From an uncultured Pelagibacteraceae bacterium (GTDB lineage Bacteria; Pseudomonadota; Alphaproteobacteria; Pelagibacterales; Pelagibacteraceae), in assembly GCA_902584995.1 (NCBI GenBank), contig CACICF010000001.1, forward strand, positions 82,659 to 146,658: a stretch of DNA of 64,000 nt, written 5' to 3'. Positions 25,807-34,023 of the stretch are shown piece by piece. Below the pieces are notes generated by a model. It saw only the letters and a program-made list of their open reading frames with translations. It did not search any database and was not told the DNA's origin. Position 1 is the stretch's first letter. Each line of letters opens with the position of its first letter. Made by a program: the position numbers and the translations under genes.

Positions 25807-26510
25807 AATCTATCTAATCCTTTATTCTTAATTTTTATCAGTTCTGTATTATATTTCATCAAAAATATCAAAAGTGAAAAAAGTGCAAATGCCGCAGTCA
25901 TTATTCCCAAAGGAAGCAGCATTGATGAATGAATTGAAGTTTCTTTAAGAAGATTTATTGAAGCTGGTTGATGAAGAGTAGACCACCAATCGACAGAAAA
26001 TTTGATAATTGGAACATTAATAACTCCAAATATAGCAATATATGAACTTAATTTAACAGCTTTATCTTCTGTTCCTGCAATTCTCCAAGACAAAATAAAC
26101 ATTAAATAAAATATTGCTAATAATAACATGGATGTAATTCTTGCATCCCATGCCCACCACGTTCCCCAGGTGGGTTTGCCCCATATTGATCCGGTTACTA
26201 AAGCAATTATATTAAAAACAAATCCTGATGGAGCTAAACTTTTAGTAATTAGTGAAAAATCTTTATTTTTAAAAATAATAATACCGAAAGATAAAACTGA
26301 TATTAATGAAAAAATTCCTAATGAGATCCAAGCTGCAGGAACATGTACATACATAATTCTAACAGAGTCACTTTGTTTATAATCCTCTGGTGAAAGGATT
26401 AATGCTTCAACAAGCCCAAGAATTAAGATTAAAATAAATATTATAAAGACAAATCTTTGAGATCTATTGATAATATGAATTAGTTTTTTTGGTTTAAAAT
26501 AATTTAGCAT
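25803..26510 (-). CDS. ccmC: Heme exporter/handling protein CcmC
   Basis: CcmC delivers heme to CcmE at the periplasmic face. The 235-residue membrane protein has six hydrophobic segments and the tryptophan-rich heme signature GKPTWGTWWAWDARITS, flanked by the histidine loops YVHVPAAWIS and WWSTLHQPAS. It is first in the ccmCDEFGH run. The usual upstream ABC subunits CcmA and CcmB are not in this window. Confidence 0.95.
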   Translation of the reverse strand: MLNYFKPKKLIHIINRSQRFVFIIFILILILGLVEALILSPEDYKQSDSVRIMYVHVPAAWISLGIFSLISVLSFGIIIFKNKDFSLITKSLAPSGFVFNIIALVTGSIWGKPTWGTWWAWDARITSMLLLAIFYLMFILSWRIAGTEDKAVKLSSYIAIFGVINVPIIKFSVDWWSTLHQPASINLLKETSIHSSMLLPLGIMTAAFALFSLLIFLMKYNTELIKIKNKGLDRL

Positions 26511-26569
26511 TTATTTAGCTATCTATATCAAATTAAAAAATTTTGAAAATTTTTATGGTGAGTTATTCT

Positions 26570-26622
26570 GACCAAGAACACAGAGGGAGATAAATAAATG
26601 GATAAATTATGCATCCTTGGTC
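26570..26622. repeat. Inverted repeat in the ccmC-hspQ gap
   Basis: GACCAAG (26570-26576) and CTTGGTC (26616-26622) form a perfect 7-base inverted repeat separated by 39 bases. The interval contains AGGGAG and two overlapping short ATG-initiated frames. The 186-bp gap 26511-26696 is the longest gene-free stretch in the window and holds, besides this, the ccmC upstream region and the small ORF at 26609. It could be an operator pair or an RNA stem that presents the AGGGAG in a loop. Confidence 0.35.
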
Positions 26623-26704
26623 AAAATATGTGATTATTTTAATCTGCGTGTATGTCGAAGATTTGCACGAAATGTGTTTAAATGATGTAATTGTGTCTAG
26701 TTAG
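26609..26704 (+). CDS. Possible 31-residue small ORF
   Basis: An ATG at 26609 opens a 31-codon frame ending at TAG 26702-26704. The product starts MHPWSKYVIILICVYVEDL, has a short hydrophobic core (YVIILICVYV) and two cysteines. It converges on hspQ with 8 bp overlap. A purine-rich AGGGAG lies 19 bases upstream, better placed for a different ATG at 26598 that opens an 11-codon frame stopping at 26633. Without homologues the ORF may be chance. I list it because the local base composition is higher in G+C than nearby spacers. Confidence 0.3.
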   Translation: MHPWSKYVIILICVYVEDLHEMCLNDVIVSS

Positions 26705-27017
26705 AGGGTTTGAAATAACTAGAGCCTCTTTTTCCTGAAAATATTTCATTTATTAATGGGTGTTTAATGGGCTCATCAGAATCGTCGACTAATAAATTTT
26801 GCTCAGAGACATATGCTTCGTATGTTATTTCATCATTCTCAGCTAACAGATGATAGAAAGGTTGATCTTTCCTTGGTCTTACGTTTTTTGGTATAGACTG
26901 ATACCATTCCTCAGAGTTATTAAACTCAAAATCTACATCATAAATTACTCCTCTAAAGTCGAAGTGCTTATGTTTTACAACGTCTCCAATTGAAAATTTT
27001 CCTTTTTGAATAGTCAC
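26697..27017 (-). CDS. hspQ: HspQ / hemimethylated-DNA-binding (YccV) family protein
   Basis: HspQ-family proteins are small cytoplasmic proteins; in enterobacteria HspQ is linked to Lon specificity and to binding of hemimethylated oriC DNA. The 106-residue product has the family core: FSIGDVVKHKHFDFRGVIYD, RKDQPFYHLLAEND and YEAYVSEQNL. It is a stand-alone gene diverging from yciB, with about 77 bp between starts. The DNA-binding role in this organism is untested. Confidence 0.88.
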   Translation of the reverse strand: MTIQKGKFSIGDVVKHKHFDFRGVIYDVDFEFNNSEEWYQSIPKNVRPRKDQPFYHLLAENDEITYEAYVSEQNLLVDDSDEPIKHPLINEIFSGKRGSSYFKPSN

Positions 27018-27094
27018 CTAATAAATATGGATATTTAAAAATAAAAATCAATAAAAAAAATATGATTGTTTTAATATTCTGCTATTATGTAGCA

Positions 27095-27646
27095 GTGAAT
27101 AAATCTGTTTTAAAATTTGTTACTGATTTAGGGCCTTTGGTAATATTTTTTTATTTTTATTATAATAATGACAAAAATTTAATTGTTGCAATACCTCCAC
27201 TTATAGTTGCAACTATCATAGCAGTTTTAATTATGTGGATTGTTGAAAAAACAATTCCAAAAGTACCACTAATTAGTGGAATATTAATTACACTATTTGG
27301 TGGTTTAACAATTTATTTTGATGATCCTATATTTATCTACATGAAACCAACAATAATAAATATTTTGTTTGGTCTTGCATTAATGTTCGGAAAATACTTC
27401 ACCAACGAACCAGTTTTAAAAAAATTACTAGGTAAATCGATGCCCTTAAGTGATGAAGGATGGGAGATTTTAAATAAAAGATGGACATACTTCTTTTTTG
27501 GACTAGCCATATTGAATGAAATAATATGGAGAACTCAATCAGAAGAATTTTGGGTCAACTTTAAAGTTTGGGGAATGTTACCTATAACCTTTATTTTTAC
27601 AGCTTTTCAAATTGGTCTAATAAATAAATACAAATTAAATGAATAG
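27095..27646 (+). CDS. yciB: Inner membrane protein YciB (intracellular septation protein A family)
   Basis: YciB is a polytopic inner membrane protein involved in envelope and septum integrity. The family shows KFVTDLGPLVIFF at the N-terminus, four to five hydrophobic helices, VPLISGILITLFGGLTIYF, and the conserved LNKRWTYFFFGLAILNEIIWR. I prefer the GTG at 27095 because it places DLGPL at the usual distance from the start. The ATG at 27062 would add an 11-residue hydrophobic leader and is the alternative. Neither has a clear ribosome binding site. It overlaps the next gene by 8 bp. Confidence 0.85.
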   Translation: MNKSVLKFVTDLGPLVIFFYFYYNNDKNLIVAIPPLIVATIIAVLIMWIVEKTIPKVPLISGILITLFGGLTIYFDDPIFIYMKPTIINILFGLALMFGKYFTNEPVLKKLLGKSMPLSDEGWEILNKRWTYFFFGLAILNEIIWRTQSEEFWVNFKVWGMLPITFIFTAFQIGLINKYKLNE

Positions 27647-27977
27647 AAGCTTAAAACTAGTAGTAAATAATGTAAATAAAGATGAAAACAAAAAACTTTT
27701 TTTTGAAAGAGCTGAGTTAAAAATTATATTAGATCTTTATGCAAAAATGGTCTCCTCAGGAAATTGGAAAGACTATGGTCTTTCTATTTCTGGAAAACAG
27801 GTAAGTTTTAGCGTTTTTAAAAACGCAGCTGAAAAAGCAATTTATAAAATTTGTAAAAATTTTAAACCATCAAACAAAAATCTTAAATATTTAATTACAG
27901 ATACTAATGGTAAAATTCTAAAAAATTCTTACGATTTAAAAATACTCTTAAATAAAGTTGATTGGAAAAAAATTTAG
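27639..27977 (+). CDS. DUF2794 family protein
   Basis: A 112-residue cytoplasmic protein matching, by eye, the alphaproteobacterial DUF2794 family: FFERAELKIILDLYAKMVSS, the middle VSFSVFKNAAEKAIYKI and a C-terminal GKILKNSYDLKILLNKVDW. The family has no known function. It is coupled to yciB by an 8-bp overlap and converges on the BI-1 family gene. Confidence 0.8.
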   Translation: MNRSLKLVVNNVNKDENKKLFFERAELKIILDLYAKMVSSGNWKDYGLSISGKQVSFSVFKNAAEKAIYKICKNFKPSNKNLKYLITDTNGKILKNSYDLKILLNKVDWKKI

Positions 27978-27980
27978 GCC

Positions 27981-28739
27981 TTATCTTCTTTGACCGAATA
28001 ATCTTAGAAGCATTATAAAAAGATTTATAAAGTCTAGGTATAAAGTTAGGGCACCCATTACCGCTTTTTTACCCATTAACTCACCGCTGTCAGATGCTGC
28101 ATACATATTTTTGATCTTTTGCGTATCATATGCAGTTAAACCAACAAATACCAAAACACCAATAATTGATATTGCGAAATACATCATTGATGATTTTAAG
28201 AATATATTGACTATTGATGCAATTATGATCCCGATTAAACCCATCATTAAAAAAGATCCCATCTTAGTTAAGTCTCTTTTTGTTGTGTAACCGTAAATAC
28301 TCATAGCACCAAAAGTTGCCGAAGAAATAAAGAATACTCTTGTTACACTCAAACCTGTGTAAACTAGCAAAATTGATGAAAGTGATAATCCCATTAAAGC
28401 TGCAAATACCCAAAAAGTAGTTTGAGCCCTAGATGCACTCATTTTATTTATGCCAAAGCTCATGTAAAACACAATCCCTAGAGGAGCCAGCATAACAATC
28501 CATTTCAATCCAGATAAATAAATTGCACTTCCGAATTCAGTTAGTCCAACAATCGCACCATTTGGGTCTGTTACAACAGACATTTTAAACGATAAAAGTG
28601 CAATTATTCCAGTAAGCAATACACCGGTTGCCATATAATTATAGACTTTTAACATGTAGGCTCTTAGGCCTTCATCCATAATAACCGTTTGTTTGGCTGC
28701 AGTTGCTTTTCTTAGAATATTTTCTTTATTGAATTCCAT
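27981..28739 (-). CDS. Bax inhibitor-1 / YccA family membrane protein
   Basis: A 252-residue protein with seven hydrophobic helices. The family signature is visible as GLTAYDTQKIK near the C-terminus, with the paired acidic region YLDFINLFIMLLRLFG after it, and FFISSATFGAMSIYGYTT in the middle. Bacterial BI-1 proteins (YbhL, YetJ) are pH-sensitive calcium leak channels or FtsH modulators. Which role applies here is unknown. Single gene, diverging from the aldo/keto reductase. Confidence 0.92.
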   Translation of the reverse strand: MEFNKENILRKATAAKQTVIMDEGLRAYMLKVYNYMATGVLLTGIIALLSFKMSVVTDPNGAIVGLTEFGSAIYLSGLKWIVMLAPLGIVFYMSFGINKMSASRAQTTFWVFAALMGLSLSSILLVYTGLSVTRVFFISSATFGAMSIYGYTTKRDLTKMGSFLMMGLIGIIIASIVNIFLKSSMMYFAISIIGVLVFVGLTAYDTQKIKNMYAASDSGELMGKKAVMGALTLYLDFINLFIMLLRLFGQRR

Positions 28740-28815
28740 AATATTTATATAAGTTTTTTTTTTGAGATTTTCAAGTCGTCAAAATAAATGTAACAAACAT
28801 TGCATATAACTGAGC

Positions 28816-29850
28816 ATGAATTATAAAAAACTAGGAAATACTGACATAAATGTAAGCACAATCTGTCTTGGGACAATGACTTGGGGTGAACAAAATACCC
28901 AAAGTGAGGCATTTGAACAAATGAATTACTCGTTAGAAAATGGGGTTAATTTTTGGGATACAGCTGAACTCTATGCAGTTCCACCAAAAGCTGAAACATA
29001 TGGTCATACAGAAACTATTATTGGAAATTGGTTTGAGGAAACAAAAAAAAGAAAAGATATAATACTAGCATCCAAAGTGGGTGGCCCTAGTAGAAAATAT
29101 ATGAGGAATGGAGAAAATAGTTTTACTGGAAAAAACTTAGAGGATGCTCTTCACGGAAGTCTAAAAAGATTAAAAACCGATTATATAGATCTTTATCAAT
29201 TACATTGGCCTGAAAGAAACGTAAATAATTTTGGAAAATTGGGATACGAGCACAAAGAAAATGACTGGAATAAATTTGAAGATGTTTTGGAGAACTTAAA
29301 AAAATTTATTGAACAAGGCAAAATTAGATATGTTGGTTTATCAAATGAAACTCCATGGGGGGTGATGAATTATCTTCAACTTGCAAAAGATAAAAGCCTT
29401 CCAAGAATGATGGCAATTCAAAACCCATACAGTCTCCTAAACAGATCTTATGAAGTAGGGCTAGCTGAAGTATCAATAAGGGAGAATATTGGATGTTTAG
29501 CTTATTCACCACTTGCAAGTGGTTATCTAAGTGGAAAATATAGAAATAAACAGTTTCCTAAAGGCTCGAGAATGGAGAGAGATTTTGATTTTTGGACAAG
29601 ATATAGAAAGCCAAATATGGAAAATGCAGTTGAAGATTATTACAAAATTAGTCAGAAATATGATCTAGATATGAGTCAAATGTCCATAAAATTCTGTGAA
29701 GTCCAAGACTTTATGACGAGTGTGATAATTGGAGCAACAACTATGGAGCAGTTGAAAACTAACGTAGAAAGTGTAAAAGTTAATCTTGATAGTGAAGTAA
29801 TTAAAGAAATAAATAATGTACAAAAAAAATATCCTAATCCATGTCCATAA
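28816..29850 (+). CDS. tas: Aldo/keto reductase, Tas-like
   Basis: An NADPH-dependent aldo/keto reductase of 344 residues. Catalytic residues are in FWDTAELYAVPP (Asp and Tyr), ILASKVGG (Lys) and YQLHWPERN (His). The long loop after the active site and GCLAYSPLASGYLSGKY, VIIGATTMEQLKTNV place it in the Tas/YghZ subgroup. The physiological substrate is unknown; methylglyoxal-type aldehydes are common for the subgroup. Overlaps the next gene by 10 bp. Confidence 0.9.
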   Translation: MNYKKLGNTDINVSTICLGTMTWGEQNTQSEAFEQMNYSLENGVNFWDTAELYAVPPKAETYGHTETIIGNWFEETKKRKDIILASKVGGPSRKYMRNGENSFTGKNLEDALHGSLKRLKTDYIDLYQLHWPERNVNNFGKLGYEHKENDWNKFEDVLENLKKFIEQGKIRYVGLSNETPWGVMNYLQLAKDKSLPRMMAIQNPYSLLNRSYEVGLAEVSIRENIGCLAYSPLASGYLSGKYRNKQFPKGSRMERDFDFWTRYRKPNMENAVEDYYKISQKYDLDMSQMSIKFCEVQDFMTSVIIGATTMEQLKTNVESVKVNLDSEVIKEINNVQKKYPNPCP

Positions 29851-30353
29851 TTAAAAAATTATTTTTAAAAACACTTATATTAACAGTATTTATAATATCA
29901 TCTGTCCAATCAGAAGACTTAACAAAGTTAGGTACTTTTAAAGATTGGAATGCTGTTGCAGTTTTTAATGAAACTGGAAAAATCTGTTTTGCTTATTCAA
30001 TACCAGTAAGCCAGTCTCCTAAGGCAAGCAACAGAGAAGCAAGATTATTTGTATCCTTTAGACCTGAGGATAAGATTTCAGATGAAGTGAGCATAACTTC
30101 TGGTTATGACTTTAATGTTCAAAATGCAATATTAGCTACATCTGGAAAATCAAAATTTGAGTTTGACTTACCTCAAAATAAATTTGCATGGATTTCAAGT
30201 GGAAAAACAGAGCAAAAAATTATTAAAAGAATGAAAAAAGCCTCAAGGCTGATGATAACAGCCTACAAACAAAGTGGCACAAGAACTACAGATGACTATT
30301 CATTGATGGGTTTTACCAAAGCTTATAACGCTGCAAAAAAAAGCTGCACTTAA
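29841..30353 (+). CDS. Invasion-associated locus B (IalB) family secreted protein
   Basis: A 170-residue protein with a signal peptide (hydrophobic residues ~9-22, ending VQSED). The mature part resembles the alphaproteobacterial IalB-like family: FKDWNAVAVFNETGKICFAY, a middle EARLFVSFRPEDKISDEVS, SGYDF, and a C-terminal cysteine, so an intramolecular disulfide is likely. The family name comes from Bartonella; in free-living bacteria the function is unknown. It abuts argG with no gap. Confidence 0.75.
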   Translation: MSIIKKLFLKTLILTVFIISSVQSEDLTKLGTFKDWNAVAVFNETGKICFAYSIPVSQSPKASNREARLFVSFRPEDKISDEVSITSGYDFNVQNAILATSGKSKFEFDLPQNKFAWISSGKTEQKIIKRMKKASRLMITAYKQSGTRTTDDYSLMGFTKAYNAAKKSCT

Positions 30354-31538
30354 ATGAAAAAACAAAAGAAGATTGTACTCGCCTATTCAGGTGGTTTGGA
30401 TACGTCTATCATTCTTAAATGGCTTCAAGAAAATTATGATGCTGAAGTTATAGCATACACTGCTGATGTTGGGCAGGAAATGAATAGAAAAAAAATAATT
30501 AAGAATGCAAAAAAATTGGGAGTTAAAAAAATCATAATTCAAGATCTAAAAAACATTTTTGTTAAAGATTATGTATATCCTATGATAAGAGGTCATGCTC
30601 TTTATGAGGGTGTTTATTTATTAGGTACATCTATTGCAAGGCCACTGATTGCAAAAGATCAAATCAGGGTTGCTAAAAAATTTAATGCTTATGCTGTCTC
30701 ACATGGCTCGACAGGAAAAGGAAATGATCAAGTTAGATTTGAATTGGGATATCATTACTTTGGTCCTAAAATTAAAATAATTGCGCCATGGAGAATTTGG
30801 AAATTAAAATCAAGAACAGATCTAATCAATTATGCAAAAAAACATGGAATACCCATTCCAAAAGATAAAAAAGGTGCGCCACCTTTCTCAGTTGATGATA
30901 ATTTATTTCATACTTCAACAGAGGGAAAAGTTTTAGAAAATCCTAAAAATTCTGCACCTGAATTTATTTTTCAAAGAACAACTTCTCCTGAAAAGGCACC
31001 AAATAAACCAAGCTTTATTACTATCAATTACAAAAATGGTGACCCTGTTGGTTTAAATGGAAAAAAATTATCTCCAGCAAAAGTTTTGGATAAATTAAAT
31101 CAATTAGCTGGAAGAAATGGAATAGGAAGAGTGGATTTAGTCGAGAATAGATTTATTGGAATAAAGTCTAGAGGAGTTTATGAAACTCCTGGAGGAACAT
31201 TATTACTTGTGGCTCACAGAGCCATTGAGTCTGTAACTTTGGATAAAAACACAATGCATAAAAAAGATGAGGTTATGCCAAGGTATGCAGAACTTGTTTA
31301 CAATGGCTATTGGTATTCAAAGGAAAGATTTAAACTGCAAAAAATAGTCGATTTAAATAGAAATAAAGTAAATGGATCAGTAAAACTTAAACTTTATAAA
31401 GGAAATATTACAATTCAATCAAGACAAACTTCCAGTAATGCTTACTCGATGAAAAAAGTTTCTTTCGAAGAAAATAAAACTTTTAATAAATCAAATGTAG
31501 AAAGATTTATTAACTTTCATAAAAGAAAATTAAGATAA
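30354..31538 (+). CDS. argG: Argininosuccinate synthase
   Basis: ArgG joins citrulline and aspartate with ATP to form argininosuccinate in arginine biosynthesis. The ATP-pyrophosphatase loop LAYSGGLDTSI is at residues ~9-19, GSTGKGNDQVRFE is the citrulline/aspartate-binding region, and the length of 394 is standard. The segment IIAPWRIWKLKSRTDLINYA is also typical. It starts directly after the IalB-like stop. No other arginine gene is adjacent. Confidence 0.97.
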   Translation: MKKQKKIVLAYSGGLDTSIILKWLQENYDAEVIAYTADVGQEMNRKKIIKNAKKLGVKKIIIQDLKNIFVKDYVYPMIRGHALYEGVYLLGTSIARPLIAKDQIRVAKKFNAYAVSHGSTGKGNDQVRFELGYHYFGPKIKIIAPWRIWKLKSRTDLINYAKKHGIPIPKDKKGAPPFSVDDNLFHTSTEGKVLENPKNSAPEFIFQRTTSPEKAPNKPSFITINYKNGDPVGLNGKKLSPAKVLDKLNQLAGRNGIGRVDLVENRFIGIKSRGVYETPGGTLLLVAHRAIESVTLDKNTMHKKDEVMPRYAELVYNGYWYSKERFKLQKIVDLNRNKVNGSVKLKLYKGNITIQSRQTSSNAYSMKKVSFEENKTFNKSNVERFINFHKRKLR

Positions 31539-31543
31539 AAAAA

Positions 31544-32686
31544 ATGGAATTTAAAACTACAAGAGCTTCGGCTATTGAGAACTTAGATAATTTTATAAAA
31601 AATAATATTGGAGAGTATTCAAAATTAAGAAATTTTGATTTTGGTCCTGATAAACGATCTAATACATCTTGTCTGTCACCATATATAACACATGGAGTGA
31701 TTAATGAAAAAGAAGTGATTAGTAAATCGCTGGAAAGATTTTCCTTCTCAAAAAATGAAAAATTTATTCAAGAAGTCTTATGGCGAACATACTGGAAAGG
31801 TTGGTTGGAACTAAGATCAGGAGTGTGGGATGATTATTTATTAGATTTAAAAAGAATAAAAGAAGATTTTAAAGATAATAAAAGTTACTTAAATGCCATT
31901 GAAGGTAACACTGAAATTGAGTGCTTCAATGAATGGGTAAATGAACTTAAGACTTATAATTATTTGCATAATCATACCAGAATGTGGTTTGCGAGCATTT
32001 GGATATTTACACTAGACTTGCCTTGGCAACTTGGTGCTGAATTTTTTATGCAACATTTATACGATGGTGATACTGCTTCTAATACATTGGGCTGGCGTTG
32101 GGTTGCAGGTATTCAAACTCAAGGGAAACATTATCTTGCAAGTGAATGGAATATTAAAAAATTTACAAATAATAGATTTGAAAATATTAAACTTAACGAA
32201 AATGCACCTCCAATAATAAATGATAAAAATTATACTATTCTTCATAAAACTTTTGAAAATCCGATAAATATTGAAGAGAAAAACTTACTTGTTTTTGAAA
32301 ATAACTTAGCATTTGAAATCACTGACTTTGCAATTCAAAAATTCAAAAAAATTCTTCTTATTGATAATAAAAATGAAAATAGAAATATTAAACTCAGTGA
32401 AAATGTAGTGAAATTCAAGGCTAGTTTAATTGAGGAACAAAAGAAAAGGTTAGAGGAAAAATCAATTAATTGTGAGATTATTGATATAAACGAAATTAAA
32501 AACGTAGAAAGTTGTTACTGCCTTTATCCAACTGTTGGAGAAAATTTAGATTACTTAAATCAAAACTCACTAAAAAATATTGAGTTTCTTTATAGAAAAT
32601 TAGATCAAAATTCATGGAAGTTTTGTAACAAAGGTTTTTTTAACTTTAAAAAATATATTCCTAAAATAGTAGAAAACCTTGAATAA
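31544..32686 (+). CDS. Photolyase/cryptochrome-related FAD-binding protein with unusual domain order
   Basis: Residues 1-230 match the helical FAD-binding domain of the photolyase/cryptochrome family: RSNTSCLSPYITHGVI, QEVLWRTYWKGWLEL, YNYLHNHTRMWFASIW and DGDTASNTLGWRWVAGIQT. These lie unusually close to the N-terminus, whereas standard photolyases begin with a ~130-residue alpha/beta antenna domain. The last ~140 residues contain LLVFENNLAFEITDFA and ILLIDNKNENR, which look like an alpha/beta photolyase domain placed after the FAD domain. Repair activity, blue-light sensing or another flavin role are all possible. It follows argG by 5 bp. Confidence 0.75.
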   Translation: MEFKTTRASAIENLDNFIKNNIGEYSKLRNFDFGPDKRSNTSCLSPYITHGVINEKEVISKSLERFSFSKNEKFIQEVLWRTYWKGWLELRSGVWDDYLLDLKRIKEDFKDNKSYLNAIEGNTEIECFNEWVNELKTYNYLHNHTRMWFASIWIFTLDLPWQLGAEFFMQHLYDGDTASNTLGWRWVAGIQTQGKHYLASEWNIKKFTNNRFENIKLNENAPPIINDKNYTILHKTFENPINIEEKNLLVFENNLAFEITDFAIQKFKKILLIDNKNENRNIKLSENVVKFKASLIEEQKKRLEEKSINCEIIDINEIKNVESCYCLYPTVGENLDYLNQNSLKNIEFLYRKLDQNSWKFCNKGFFNFKKYIPKIVENLE

Positions 32687-32727
32687 ATTATAATTGAAAT
32701 TTTTTTAATTTATGAGATAAAAATAAT

Positions 32728-32964
32728 ATGCAAAACCCACAAATATTAGAATTAATTGAAAATTTAAAGGGAAGAAGAAACTACGAAGAAAAAAAAGCTT
32801 CTAAGCTAGGCTTTAACTCTCTTTATGCATATTTTGAAAACAAACTTTTGCAAGAAAAGACTGCTTTAGAAGAAAGTGCAAGAGAGCTAGAAATAGCAAA
32901 AGCTGAAGAAAAATTATTAAAAGAAGAAAAAAGTAAGCCAAAGAAAACTTGCGGCTGTTGTTAA
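32728..32964 (+). CDS. Small coiled-coil protein with a C-terminal CGCC motif
   Basis: A 78-residue protein beginning MQNPQILELIENLKGRRNYE. The middle is a Lys/Glu/Ala-rich helix, probably a coiled coil, and the end reads KPKKTCGCC. The terminal cysteine cluster could bind metal or form disulfides. I do not recognise the family. It follows the photolyase-like gene by 41 bp and converges on the MBL hydrolase with 4 bp overlap. Confidence 0.65.
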   Translation: MQNPQILELIENLKGRRNYEEKKASKLGFNSLYAYFENKLLQEKTALEESARELEIAKAEEKLLKEEKSKPKKTCGCC

Positions 32965-33959
32965 AGTCCTAAATTTTTTAAAGACTGAAATTCACCAATT
33001 TTAAAAATAATTGCATCTTCTTTTTTAAAACCATATTTTTCTGCATTATCTTTAAATCTAACTGGTGGCTCCATTATTGGCTCCAAAGATAAAACAAAAG
33101 TACCCCAGTGCATCCCTAAAACTTTTTTACTTTTAAGGTCTCTTGCAATACTTAAAGCCTCTTCAGGGTTGGTATGATAAGAAGATTTATCTTTATTAGG
33201 TGATAATGGATAAAAATTATATGCCCCAATGTTAATAAGTGTTAAATCAATAGGTCCATATTTTTCACCTAACTCTTTATAAATATTTCCAACTCCAGTG
33301 TCACAGGCAAAGAGTATCTTTTTGTCCTTGTACTCAATTAAAAAGTTTCCCCATAAAGTTTTATTTGTATCTGTTAAGCTTCTTTTTGACCAGTGAACTG
33401 CTGGTAACAATGTTACTTTAAGGTCGTGATTAACTTTAATTTCATCATACCAATCCATTTCCTTCACATCTTTATAGCTATTTCGCATGAAATACTTTCC
33501 AAGCTTTAGAGGAAGTAAAACTTTTGCATCCTTAAAAGGAAATCTTCTAATTGTAGTCATATCTTGATGATCGTAATGATTATGAGTTAGAAGAAATAAG
33601 TCTGTCTTTGGAATTTCATTTAAATCTAGGGCAGTTTTGACATATCTTTTTGGACCAAAAATTAGTGGGCCTGCATTTTTTGAAAAGACAGGATCAGTTA
33701 TAATTGTTGTATTTCCAAGCTTTATTAAGAAAGTTGCATGTCCAATCCAACCGACATAATCACCATTTTTTAAATTTTCTAAATTTGAAAGAACTCTTTG
33801 TTTATCAACGACATGATCCTTGGGAACAGACATATTAAGTTTTTTCTTTTCTTTGTTGAATACTTTAAAGGACCATTTGAAATTAGAATTTCTCTCAGGT
33901 GAGCCCTCTGGATTTCTGAAGCTACCGTCTGGTAAGTGATGATAAGGTATTTTTTCCAT
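32961..33959 (-). CDS. MBL-fold metallo-hydrolase, RomA / NAPE-PLD-like
   Basis: A 332-residue metallo-beta-lactamase-fold hydrolase. The dinuclear metal site appears as LLTHNHYDHQD, with further ligands in LPAVHWSKRS, FACDTGVG and LGMHWGTF. The N-terminal region WIGHATFLIKLG and the wide spacing match the RomA/NAPE-hydrolysing phospholipase D subgroup rather than glyoxalase II. A phospholipid or N-acyl ethanolamine substrate is possible but unproven. Stand-alone gene. Confidence 0.85.
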   Translation of the reverse strand: MEKIPYHHLPDGSFRNPEGSPERNSNFKWSFKVFNKEKKKLNMSVPKDHVVDKQRVLSNLENLKNGDYVGWIGHATFLIKLGNTTIITDPVFSKNAGPLIFGPKRYVKTALDLNEIPKTDLFLLTHNHYDHQDMTTIRRFPFKDAKVLLPLKLGKYFMRNSYKDVKEMDWYDEIKVNHDLKVTLLPAVHWSKRSLTDTNKTLWGNFLIEYKDKKILFACDTGVGNIYKELGEKYGPIDLTLINIGAYNFYPLSPNKDKSSYHTNPEEALSIARDLKSKKVLGMHWGTFVLSLEPIMEPPVRFKDNAEKYGFKKEDAIIFKIGEFQSLKNLGL

Positions 33960-34023
33960 AGCTAATGATAAAGAATTATAGATAAAAAAATAAGTATTAA
34001 AATTACTAACTTTGGCAATTAGT

